Below are positions 46,019-57,300 of a stretch of DNA of 64,000 nucleotides, piece after piece (positions within the stretch are counted from its first letter, which is position 1; every line of letters begins with the position of its first letter). The notes beneath the pieces were generated by a model that was given only the letters and a program-made list of their open reading frames with translations, was not told the DNA's origin and made no database searches. The stretch is from Cladocopium goreaui. Its lineage: Eukaryota; Sar; Dinophyceae; Suessiales; Symbiodiniaceae. The DNA is taken from assembly GCA_947184155.2 (NCBI GenBank), contig CAMXCT020000391.1, positions 581,254-645,253 of the forward strand, written 5' to 3'. A program made the position numbers and the translations under genes.

Positions 46019-47450
46019 ATGTTAGCTGACTTCTTGTTCAACTAGCCAAACTTCCGACTCAGCAAAGATGACAAACCAAGTCGGCCGCGCGTGAACAGGC
46101 CGTCCGACCGTTGTTCTTTTACCTGGGATCATGGGGACTACAACCCGGCAAAGAAACAGGATCACACCATCATACACCATCAAACATTGTCGGTTATCTA
46201 TTTGTCAACCTTTCTATCTCATGATCTATCCAGGAAATCTTGATTCAACGGATTGGTTTTCTTGGGAAAATCTAGGGGAAACACATGGATTTTCCATGTT
46301 TATCAGGGATACGGTGCCCGCTAGATAGCTAAGTTGGTGAGCACAACTCCGATAACTAAGACTAATGATAGATATATCGAAGTAGTTCATTGGGTTATAA
46401 GCCAGCTTAAAAGTGAGGGGCACCACATTGCAGGGATACAATCGGCCAAAACAGTGCAAAATGGCGCAAAAGCCACGCCTAGTGCTCTCCATTGCCAGCC
46501 CAGGGGGGTTCGGCCACTGTCCTTCTACCTATTGGGTGTTGAACAGGGGGAACCAGCGGAAAAAGGACATGGGTGACATGTGCCACTATCCTGGTATGGT
46601 CATCCATCCCAGAATAGTGATGTCTATCATGGGTTCCAAATCCCTATGAATCATCCCCCAACTATGGGTATATCATCCAACTGTTGGCCATGGCATATTT
46701 GGCAGGGATATATTGAGAACTGTTTACCGCAACCCCCATTCAATCAGGTAACCAAGCGCCAAAGAAAATCAATAATTAGTCAATTGCAGAAACTCCATTT
46801 GGCCGGATTTAACATTGACATAATTATACAGTATATAAAGCCAACACTATCATTTCAAATGGGAATGAATGGAACAATTGGGAAAGGTGATATATATATA
46901 TATATGAGATATATATGACGGATAGGTTGCAGAAGCTATATGAGGAGGGAGTCATCAATCATTATTCCCAGTCATTGGGCTTTGGTCCATCCCAGAAGAA
47001 AAGCCGATGAATGGTTGGAGCTAGCCCGGGTCCCAGGTGGAAACACTAACAATGAAGCAAGATCAGTATTGACCCATGGATATCCCCAACTGATGGGTTG
47101 TTGATACCTGTACATGTACATATTCAATCATATTCATGAATGTAGTTGTATCACGCAGCTATAAATACAGACACATAGGTAGATAGATATTTAGATAAGA
47201 TGAGATTAGAGGAAATAAGACTTGGTTAGATTTGATTTGACTGGATAGATTGGATAGATTGGATGGATTCCATGGGTTAGATATGATAAGATTGGATAGG
47301 GAAGGGATATCATATTATATCTATGGTTCTTTGGAACCTCCGCAAGATTGATAGATTGGATTTGGATTGATTATATAATCTTCATGGATGGATTAATAGC
47401 TCCATTCTGATCCCCGTTTAAAAAGTCACGAATCTCCGCGTCTCGCAGCC

Positions 47451-47564
47451 CAGGAGCCGGCGAAGCAAGAGGATTTTTTAGAGGCGGCCTTGGGGCCTTT
47501 AGACTTGGCACAGGCGTGGGGCTGAAGGATGGCAACCTTGAAACCACCACGCAGGAACCGGCAG
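47451..47564 (+). CDS. Candidate exon before the LsmAD exons, frame undecided
   Basis: A GC-rich island. With TTTTAG|AGG to CGGCAG|GTCTCG it reads GGLGAFRLGTGVGLKDGN. With an upstream CAG|CCCAG acceptor it reads QEPAKQEDFLEAALGPLD. Neither phase joins the next exon directly. Confidence 0.25.
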
Positions 47565-47709
47565 GTCTCGCAATCTTTATGTTTCAAATAATATATGAGT
47601 CTACTGCAATATTGCCTTATATATACAATTATATACACATATGATTTTCCGTAGATTGATATGGTTTTCTTCTTCTGTTGATGTCAATATCCACATTGTT
47701 TCCCCCAAG

Positions 47710-47845
47710 AACACCCTTAAACGAGCGCGCCAAAGCACTTCAGGAGAAGCAGGACTGGGACCAGTTCAAGGCCAACGAGGAACTTTTCGGTGTGCAGAGT
47801 TCCTACAACGAGGCCGCACACAGTGTTTGGATGGATCAGGGTTTT
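47710..47845 (+). CDS. Ataxin-2-like gene, LsmAD exon 1
   Basis: CCCAAG|AAC to GGTTTT|GTAAAT. It reads ERAKALQEKQDWDQFK then ANEELFGVQSSYNEAA. W-x-x-F-x-x-NE-x-x-FGV-x-S-x-Y-x-E is the hallmark start of the LsmAD domain of ataxin-2/Pbp1/CID proteins. These proteins act in RNA granules and mRNA control together with poly(A)-binding protein. The SM-ATX domain that normally precedes LsmAD was not found; upstream exons encode Trp/Asp-Pro-rich low-complexity sequence instead. Confidence 0.7.
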
Positions 47846-48501
47846 GTAAATGTCCCATTTTGGGGATTTTGAACATCACTTTCAAGTATCTGTTGGAGAT
47901 TAGATCCCCTAATATTTGGGTGATGTTCAATTAGGACATTTACATACATTTACCAACCCCTGTGGATGATTTTAGGGCAAAATGATCCAAAATTAAGCAT
48001 GAAGAGACTGGTGAAGGGTGGCGTTGGTCAACATGTATGGTTGATCCTCGCTGGGTACTTTCAGTTGTACACGGAGGAGAAGGGTTCGGGAACCCATTGG
48101 GGTCGAAACTTTTCCTGAGAGAGAAAGAGAGAGAGTGCCAAAGAACCTGCGTTCGCTTGCAAGTTGTTCATAAACCATCATAAACCTAGATAAAATTAGA
48201 TAAATCAACTTAAAAATGCATAAATAAAGGTTGGATGACAATTGAACAATCTTCCCGAAGGCTCCATGAAGCCACGGTAGGCGCACTACACCACACCCTT
48301 GGATCCGAGCAAAGTTTCCAGACGCGTCGTCATGCAGGCACTATACGCTTGGGACCATAGTAAAGTATAGATTTGTGATCATGTTTACTCATATAATGAT
48401 GTCAAGGGTGCACAAATATTTCAGAATACTTTATTTAGGGGAGTGCAAACATTCATTATTATTTTGATGTTTTGGGTGGATTTTTTTATTATTCATTTTA
48501 G

Positions 48502-48845
48502 TATTCACAAATGAATTGCCTAATTGAAAACGAATACATAAAAAAGAACTTTCTTTCCATTTTTGTATTCACAAATGAATTGCCTAATTGAACACGAATA
48601 CATAAAGGGAAAAAAAACGAAAACAAAAAAAAACGGGAAAAAAACTTTAGTATTCACAAATGAATTGCCTAATTGAAAACGAATACATAAAGGGAAAAAA
48701 GCGAAAAAAAAAACGAAAAAAGCAACTTTAGTATTCACAAATGAATTGCCTAATTGAAAACGAATACATAAAGGGGAAAAAAACGAAAAAAAACTGAAGT
48801 ATTCACAAATGAATTGCCCAATTGAAAACGAATACTAAAGGGAAA
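48502..48845. repeat. AT-rich tandem repeat, five copies of 64-85 bp
   Basis: Each copy starts TATTCACAAATGAATTGCC and ends with an A-rich tract holding CGAAAA. Copy starts: 48502, 48566, 48651, 48732, 48800. Confidence 0.9.
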
Positions 48846-49435
48846 AAAAACGGAAAAAAAACGGGAAAAAAAAGTTGGCGAACTTTATTACGGGGGGGGT
48901 TTATTAATTTTTTCCGGGAGTTGGCGTACTTTATTGTGGGGGGGTTTATTAACGCCATGTGAACATTATAGTAATTGTTGATTAGTAAATATGAGATGAT
49001 ATATGAGCATATATGAGTAATATGTTTGGATATTAATGTCCATGGTTTCGTTAAATTTAACTCGAACGGGCGCATTTTTTTTGTTTCTCCGGGGGGTAAA
49101 GTTTAAGTATAACAAAACTATTGTAGTATATTGTCTATTGTAGTGAATCAGTGGTTCATAGCGGGAAGACTCAGATAAGCAATGGCTGCTAAGCCCCTTT
49201 ATTTAGACTGATGACTATCCAGTACATTGGGGATTATCACAATCCATTCTGGGAAATCCAATGAAAACCAGCCTTTTTTTTGAAAACGACGCCGGGTTTA
49301 GGTCACACTGCGAAGTAATGTTATGACGATGTGTAGCTGCTTGGCAAATTCAGGTTTGAAACCTCTACATCTGGATACATATCGAATCATATCGAGATAT
49401 GGCTGCAGCTCAAAATGGCTGTGGTCCTGATCCAG

Positions 49436-49478
49436 ACCTGGGACACGCAGGCGGAAGAGATCGCACAGGAACTTGAGA
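49436..49478 (+). CDS. Ataxin-2-like gene, LsmAD exon 2
   Basis: GATCCAG|ACC to TTGAGA|GTAAGG, a textbook donor. It reads TWDTQAEEIAQELE, which follows LsmAD exon 1 in phase and fits the A-x-x-IA-x-EIE helix of the domain. Confidence 0.65.
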
Positions 49479-50104
49479 GTAAGGCTCCTTGGGTCGGAAC
49501 CCAGGGCCGTGATGGGCCATGGGCACGATAAACACATCTCTGGCCCATTGAATTCAGCTGAATTTTTCGGGTTTGTATTCTGGTTGAAGGGGATAGTCGG
49601 GATAGTTTCCCAATGTCAAAAAACTGGTAAGAAATGACATGTGGAAATATCATGCCCAGGTATCAAAGATTGGCCATGTAAAGTCAAGCCCGCTCGGGAA
49701 TGCGGGGCAAACCCAGAAATCTGCCGTAACTGTGCTTGTAGCATAGTGTAAACTGTAGCTGAGCATCGATTGGGAATGGGATGGCAGCACGTTATCGGCT
49801 TGGGTGCACCAGCATCCAAACGAATGGCGTCGTTGATGACCCGGCAAACTATTGCAAACATGGCAGCCTGGCAATGAGAACACACGAAACAACACGCCAT
49901 TCATTCAATATGAAATGTTATGGATATATGTATGTATATGTATATATATACAGACACACACACAAACACACACGCACATATATATATATATATATATATG
50001 TGGTAGGTACTTCCAATTTAGATACCTGAAATGGTCATTGATCTGGATCCCTTTGGGGCTCGTGCAGATTCACCGTTTTCCGTGTTCGGTGCTTGAGGCT
50101 TCAG

Positions 50105-50196
50105 GGCGGCATTTGGGCAATGGCGCGCGTGAGACGCGGGACAGTTTGAAGGATGGGGAGTTGGTTCACTGGAGGGATGAGCTCTATCGAACCGAG
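50105..50196 (+). CDS. Ataxin-2-like gene, LsmAD exon 3
   Basis: CTTCAG|GGC to ACCGAG|GTAAAC. Two bases complete the codon left by exon 2, then RHLGNGARETRDSLKDGE and WRDELYRTE. It ends in phase 0. This is the variable linker expected between the IA-x-EIE helix and the terminal DEE-x-x-S-x-V. Confidence 0.6.
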
Positions 50197-50473
50197 GTAA
50201 ACCAAACGTCCTCGTAAAACTTGGTCTTTAGCCAAGGACCTCGTTAAACTTGACCTTCGGACTTGCAGGGATATGGTTTCATCTAGTAGTATAGTATAAT
50301 TAATATGATGCAAATCAATTTAATTTCATGAGCTATCATATGCTACCACGTATTGGAAGAGATGCTGAAAATGCTACTGACATTCTCGAAAGTGGAGGTT
50401 CTAAGCCACGGGATTTGGGTGGTTTTTCCTCTGCAAGGTCGATCAAGGTAGTACCCCCCCAAGCTATGTTGAT

Positions 50474-50556
50474 AATGTGGTTAAAACAATGTCATGAACC
50501 ACTCATGACTGGTGATGACTGGGGGATGGTGCAAATGACATTGTTTTAACCACATT
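50474..50556. repeat. Perfect 22-bp inverted repeat (hairpin)
   Basis: Arms at 50474-50495 and 50535-50556 around a 39-nt loop; the arms begin AATGTGGTTAAAACAATG and match without mismatch. It lies in an intron of the ataxin-2-like gene. Confidence 0.9.
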
Positions 50557-51775
50557 AGTTTTTTTTTTTACGTTAACCAACTCGATATATCTCTACCATC
50601 CCAGTATCATGCCAACCATGAACAGCGTTGATATCGCAGGCCGAAGACGTCGAAATCCTTTCTTCAGAGGTGCGAAGCAGTGGCTGTTGGTCATACCCCA
50701 TTTCCAGACGCACCTATCTCAGATTTTGCTAGGGTTGGTGCCCACCAATTGGTAACTAAGTTTTTTTTGGGGGAAATAAAGTTATAATATATATATATAT
50801 TGTGTATGTGTATATATATATATAAATATGTATATCGTTGACCAATGGCGCACACAAGACTTCCTCAGTGGTTTCTGGACCCCCCTGATTCCAAATCAGG
50901 TTTTTGCAATACCGTTGGTGCAGGATGTTTGAGAAGGTATTTATGTTCAACGGGCAATGGGGACCTCTAAAAAAGGGAACATCATTCATACATAGGGTAT
51001 TCCCATGTATTTCCCATTGGCATGGTAGAGTGCCAAAAGACAGCAATAATTTTGGATTATCCATGATTTTGGACAACGAACAACGGCGTGTGGATGCGAG
51101 GTCCTTAAAGGGACTGCAAAATCACCACAAACTCAAAAGAAAAACTACACCTGGTCACCTGGTCATCACGTTTTACCCTCCTGGGAACAAGCATGGAAAC
51201 CACAAAACGGTATCTGGAAAATGTTTATCCTACCAAAGATTCACAATTTCTGGGTTCCATGTTGGTTTCCCATGGTGTAATGCTGGAAAAACAACTGCGA
51301 CTCTACGGCTTCACAGCTTTGCTGCAGTCGCACCTTGCTGCGAATTGGCTGGATAAACATCAATTTTGCGGGGAAAGCAGCCTGCCCCGTAATATTGGTT
51401 TGGGTTTGTTTGAAAACGATTGAACGTAGGGAACCTTAATTTTTGACTTTTACTGTAATTAATCATTAATCATAATATGCCCCATCAACATGTCCAGAAA
51501 TGGGGTGTAAACCCAGAATCTTTCAGGAAATTCCTAGGTAAAACCATACTAAATTGTTGGCTATATCCCTTTACATCCCAATTTTATCATATCTAATCAT
51601 CATTTTGGTACGTTTTCAGAACTACATAATTGTGGACAAAAAAACAATGATAGAAAGCTTAAATTCCACTATTATAAAATCTACGGTTGCATGGCGGATC
51701 CAACAAAATCCCGAATTTCACCCAAATTTCGGGAGATCCCAACATGAATTCTATGTTTTTCCATGCAGCTTCCAG

Positions 51776-51931
51776 GACGAAGAGGCTCGCTTCAGTGCCG
51801 TGCAGGCACCTGCGCCACGCAGCCACTGGCCGAGCGAGTCTCGACGCCGCTATGGCTATGGCAAGGCTGGCGCGGGGGTTCACCCCAGAAGTTGGGATTT
51901 AGAGCCCCTGGAACTGATGATATATCCACTG
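51776..51931 (+). CDS. Ataxin-2-like gene, LsmAD exon 4 and tail
   Basis: TTCCAG|GAC to CCACTG|GTAAAC encloses exactly 52 codons. It starts DEEARFSAVQAPAPRSHW; DEE-x-x-x-S-x-V closes the LsmAD domain. Arg/Gly/Tyr-rich tail follows (SRRRYGYGKAGAG). The exon ends YPL at the terminus of an inverted-repeat element, as at 30621. Exons further on, including any PAM2 motif, were not found. Confidence 0.65.
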
Positions 51932-52026
51932 GTAAACTAACATAGCTATTGGAAATCACCATTTTCAATGGGAAAATTCACTATAAATGGCCATTTTCCA
52001 TAGCTATGTTAAATTACCAGAGGGTA
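51923..52026. mobile_element. Introner-like inverted-repeat element supplying a splice donor
   Basis: Left TATCCACTGGTAAACTAAC, right GTTAAATTACCAGAGGGTA. TATCCACT is repeated on both sides. GTAAAC at 51932 is the donor of the preceding exon; TTACCAG at 52014-52020 could be its acceptor. Confidence 0.8.
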
Positions 52027-54343
52027 TCCACTTATAACATGTTATAACTGGAACTGCGCCCCATGGTACCATGGTACCATCCAACAGTTCGGTCCCCGGA
52101 AGAACGAATCGGTGGAAGAAAGAAGTATCTTCCAACGCCCCATGAATGGCAGGATCTAGGTTGCTTTGGGAGGATGGTGGTTTATTTTGAGCTTACCTTT
52201 CCAAGCTTACCAGAAATATTTTGAGGTGAAGGAGAAAGAGAAGAAAACAGTACCCTGATGATCCCTGATGTGGTAATCCCAATGATATAAACTATCCTTT
52301 GAAATGTTTTTTTTGACATGTTTCTGATACCATCTAAATTGTAGAATGGTCTTGTTTCTATTTTGAATGGCTATGTCAATTTGTCTCAGGGGTACCTTCC
52401 AAAGTTGTTATTCAAATCGGAAAATTATGATCATGCCTTGGACTTGTAGAACGGCTTGCATGAAAACCCCCCTTGGCTGTGGGAGAGCCAAAGCCACAGC
52501 CACCGTCTCCAGTGACTTTCCGATTGGAGCTTGATGATTGGTATTTACCATGCTAGCTGGCTTGACTTATCACATGAAATACAATGAATGACTGAAATGT
52601 ATGTGATATTATTTGATGTATGGATCCATGTGTGCAAGATGTGTGCAAGATGTGTGCAAGATAGACTGCTATAGAATGTTGGTTCAACTGGGCCCAATAC
52701 TGCTGCAATAGAGGATGATGTCATATGAATACACTTTTTGAAATTCTTTCCCCTTCCAATTTTTATCAGCCAGAACCAATTTTTATCGGCAGAGTAGCTG
52801 CCAACTTAAGCTCCAGTTCCCTGGAGAAACGGGGAGCCGCCCGCGGCTTTTAAGCAGTTAAGTTGGAATGGGATGGATTCTATCATGTATGAGTGGCACA
52901 CAGCTACGTATTATATGTATGTATGTTTTATGATTCATTAGTTTGAATGATCATTCAAATTCATTCAATACAATACATGCAGTATTCACATGGCCCGGAA
53001 CACACAACACACACACATAAGTGTGTGTGTGTGCAAAAAATATGTGTATTATGTAATCTTTGAACATTTAGGAAGCGATACGGATCAACGTAACTTCAGC
53101 TATCTTCAGATGCAACTTGGAACATCTCTCACGATGAAGCCAGGGCTCACCAGCTGTTCACCTGCAAGATTTTCAGTGTCTTGGCCGTTTTTTTCTTTTT
53201 GGGGATCGACCAAAAATGCTTGGATATTAATGGGATATAAATGGATAGGATATAATGGATATCAACCAACTATTTGATATTGATGATGGATGATGATGGA
53301 ATTTAAGCAACCATTAGAAGGGAAGGTAAAACCAACTGTAATATTATACCGGTTATACCCTTTGGAAATCAACCATGGCTTGCTGGACAACTCCCAATTC
53401 TTGTCGATCATTTTGTAATGCTCAAATGCTCATTGAGTTTGTTCGGGGATTTCCCATTACCACGTTTGATTCGGGTCTTTGGATATTGATGGGATACTCA
53501 TGGGATATATCAGTGATATTAACAATGATGTTATGGGATAGTAAATATCCAACATATATTCTGTTAATCATGGGATACTAAATATCCAACATGTATTCTG
53601 TTAATTATGGGACACTGAATAACAGTGATATGGGATAATAATGGGATATGGTCAGTGGATATTGGGATTATTGGAGATATTCATGGGATACATCAGACCA
53701 ATGACCCCATACAAAAGGATACGACCAATAGGATAAGCGCATTGTAGATGGTATACAATTATGATATCTGATGAATCTTATGATGGGATATCAATGGGGT
53801 ATATATATGTATATTACATAATTATGTAATGTATATACACAACCAACGATATGATACGAACGGGAGAACGGTAGTATAAATGGTACAATGGGAAAACAAT
53901 GGGGGGGACATCATACCATTGAGATAATATACAATGGGGACATAGTTTCTTTTAATGGGCTGTAAATGGTATGATCACGGGAGAACTACAAGAATATAAT
54001 GTGATATAGTCAATGGAAATTACTGGGATGTCTACTGAACCAATGATATTTGAATACAGGAAAAAACTGGATCGGTTTTCTTAGGAAATTCAACGGTTGA
54101 ATTTGGTTGGGTTTTCCTGTAGGTTGTCCCAACGAAACCAATAGATGGATTGTACTAGCGGGCGTCATCTTGTTCTTTCCGTGAAATACTAAGCTATCCG
54201 GTCATATTAGTCGAAAGGTACATGCCCTTGTGACCTGCTGCCAGGTGTTAACTTCTCGCTGCCCTTGGGACTCAAAGGAGCAGCTCTCGACATTAGCCTT
54301 TTAGGCCGATCTCCCGATCAACCTGTGCCAATTCGTACGTGCC
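52027..54343. other. Intron or intergenic stretch left of the retrotransposon
   Basis: AT-rich, with many scattered ATGGGATAT-like words (53220-54000) and a triple GTGTGCAAGAT at 52632. A GC-rich piece at 52815-52855 may be a small exon (LQFPGETGSRPR). A 5' LTR is expected near 54.1-54.3 kb but cannot be delimited, as the 3' end of the element is outside. Confidence 0.4.
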
Positions 54344-57300
54344 ATGGAACCTTCCGCAAGTTTCCGACGATGCAGTGCTGAGCAAAAGGGAAAGCATGCT
54401 GCTTTGGACAGACAGGTGTTTGTTAGGAAGGGCAAATGTGGCATGTGTTTCAACTTGGTAGCGGAGCTATGGCTCCTGCTCCTGCTATCAGTTGTTGCAC
54501 TTGTCACATTTGTCGTGATGTTCGCTCCAACTAGTGTTGAGACAGCCATCAAGGATGCGGTCAACAGTGGACGTGATGAGATGTGTGTGCAGCTTCCGAT
54601 GTTGTGCCGCAGGACCACTTTTAGCACTATTCTGGCAATCTCAACAGCGAACAGTTTTGGGGCGGATAACAGTCAGTTTGGGGAACAATCGACCATGTCT
54701 ACAGCCATTCTGGCAACCACGACAACCAGTGATGTGACAAGCGTGCCTAACAACGATGGATCCATTGCAACGAGTTTCAACATGGATGGTTTGGTAACTG
54801 ATCATCCTGTTTTGACCACTATCAGAACCATGCTGGCAACATCGACAGACAAGACAGAAGAGCGACGCATGGTGGAGCTCTTGAGACGAGCTATGAAGCG
54901 GTCGCATGAAGAGGTTGAAACCGCAATGGAGCGCCTGGAGCAGATGAGTTTGTCCTTACAACAGGACATGGGACCAGCCGAGATGATCAAGCATTTGCGT
55001 GACATTGGACTTTTGGATGATTCAGACAATGATGATGATGCATCACTGTTTGAGGTGAACGCAAGTGCTCTGGTCAGACCCAATGCAACTCCGATGATGC
55101 ATGATCCCTGGTGGTACGAGGACATTGATGCTGAACGTGACGACGACGACAGCTGGACAACTGGTGGAAGGTTGGCTGAACATGTCAACCGACGTGCAAT
55201 GAATCTGACTGGTGTGAATGATTCGCAATCAGTGCATGTGAACAACAGCCGCATGTATGCAGACCCCAGCCAACTGTTTTCAATGCATGATCCATTCAGA
55301 CGTCTGTCCAACAAGCTTTCAGTGTCAAGTTGGTCAGTCAAACACCGACTCCATGTGATCTATGTTTTTCTGGGAACCTGTTTGATCCTGGCCTCAATTG
55401 GAATGATGCATGCAGGGAACCGACAACAACAAGGACATCATGGTCCGCGCATGGGACCCAACTATACTGCTGATGTGGGAACCGCAACATTGAAGACCCC
55501 GCCGAGTTGGTCTTATGAAAACAGCCATCAGTATTCCTTAAGAAGCTGGTTGTCTGATGTCATTCTTTGGAGCAATGCTACCGATCTGGAACCAGACAGG
55601 CATGCGCCTGCTGTTGCCTTGGTCGTGACAGGTGCTGCAAGAGACCTCATACGTGAGTTGCAGCCGCAACAGCTTCGAGAAGGTGTGTGGGAACAAGGGG
55701 TACACGTCTCTGGACTCCTTTTGCTGTGCAGAACTCTCGCACGGCATTATGCACCGATGGAAACTGAGCTGCAAACCCGCAGCATGGCTGAGCTGGTAGG
55801 TTTCTCAAGACTCAATGGAGAAAACATGGATGCAGCACTCACTAGGTTTGAAGTCCTCAAACATAGAGCAATTCAGAGGGGTGGTTTCGCCATGAATGCA
55901 GCCACGATGTCATACATCCTTTTGAATGGTTTGAGACTTCGTCCAGAGCAGTGGGATCGAATGTTGCTTCCACTTGACGGTGAAATGCCAATCAATGACC
56001 AGCAGTTTCAACAGTTGTTTGAGAGGTTGAGACGAGTAGGTAGGATGAATGAGGGTGCCTTCATGCCTCCAAACCGCCAAGGTGCAACAGGTGAAGTAGG
56101 TGCCTTTTACTTTCCTTCATTTGGTGAACCAGCGCCCCCAATGGCCCCTGGTTACCAGACCTACTATGGTGGACCGCCGAACATGAATGCCGATGCACAA
56201 GCACCCATGTCGCCTCCTGATGTCCCGATGTCCAGTGGTGTCAACATGTCAGCCAGTTTTGCCGTCATGTCTGAAGATGAGGACCAATGTCCACGATGTG
56301 GAATGTTTTATGCCGATGATGAATTTTCTTCAGGAACTGAAACTGATGATGGTGAGACAGACAATGAAGTGACAACACTGTATGGCAATCTCAATGAAGA
56401 TTCAGCAAAACTTGGAAATGAATTGTATGAAGCCTACTTGGTAGCTAAAAGAAGATGGAGACGGTTTTCCAACAAACCTCCACGTAGGTATCGCCGAAAT
56501 CATTTCAACAAGTTCAGACACAAATCCAACATGCAAAAGATGCAACGGTATGGAACAAGCTATGCATCTTTCTTGCCACCTGGTGCTTTTGCTGCGCACC
56601 GAGGACCTGGAGGAAAAGCTTCTGGCAAGGGCCGCAATGGCCGACAGAATCCGCGTGGCCGTGACGGTCAGCCGCTGAAGTGTTTCAAATGTGGCTCCAC
56701 TGAGCATCTTGCCAAAAGGTGCCCAAAGCCTGACAGCCAAGGTCAAAAGCAGATGGCCATGTTGACAGGTATAGGTGGTTCGAACCTTCAGTTTTTTGCC
56801 AGAGGTGTCAGTCATCAGTCTGATACCGCAAGCCGTCCGTCATCCGATGTTGGTGCCTCCCATGTGCTCACAACCATGCGCATGCAAACAGGTGAGTTGG
56901 TCTCCCGAACTTTTGAAGCCGAATCAATTCATTCCAGTGCCCCATCATCCAAGCGTAGTTTCTTTGATGATTTGGAATCTCTGAGGAGTGCCAGCAGCAA
57001 CAACAAGCGCAGGGTTGATACAGCTGTTGAAGATAAGAGGGATGAATATGCAGATAACCCTGAGCCGCGTTTTCCACCACCAACTGAGCTGGCTCCAACA
57101 GCACAGCAGTTGCAGATGAAGGCAGCCGTTGTTGTGAATCAACCCATAGCTGAATGGACATCTTTCATGGTTGGCAGCTTATCAAGTAGCAGTTCTGTCC
57201 CAGCACAGCCCAGGATGTCGTCTACCGAAGCCTTGTTGTCTGGTCTTGAGTCTTCCAGATCATCTCCAAGTCAAGCCATCACAGCCGATGATGCACAGGA

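Larger units (their letters stand above)
44524..47450. other. Intronic stretch
   Basis: AT-rich with microsatellites, G-tract tandem repeats at 45.8 kb and inverted-repeat elements. No convincing exon seen. Confidence 0.45.
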
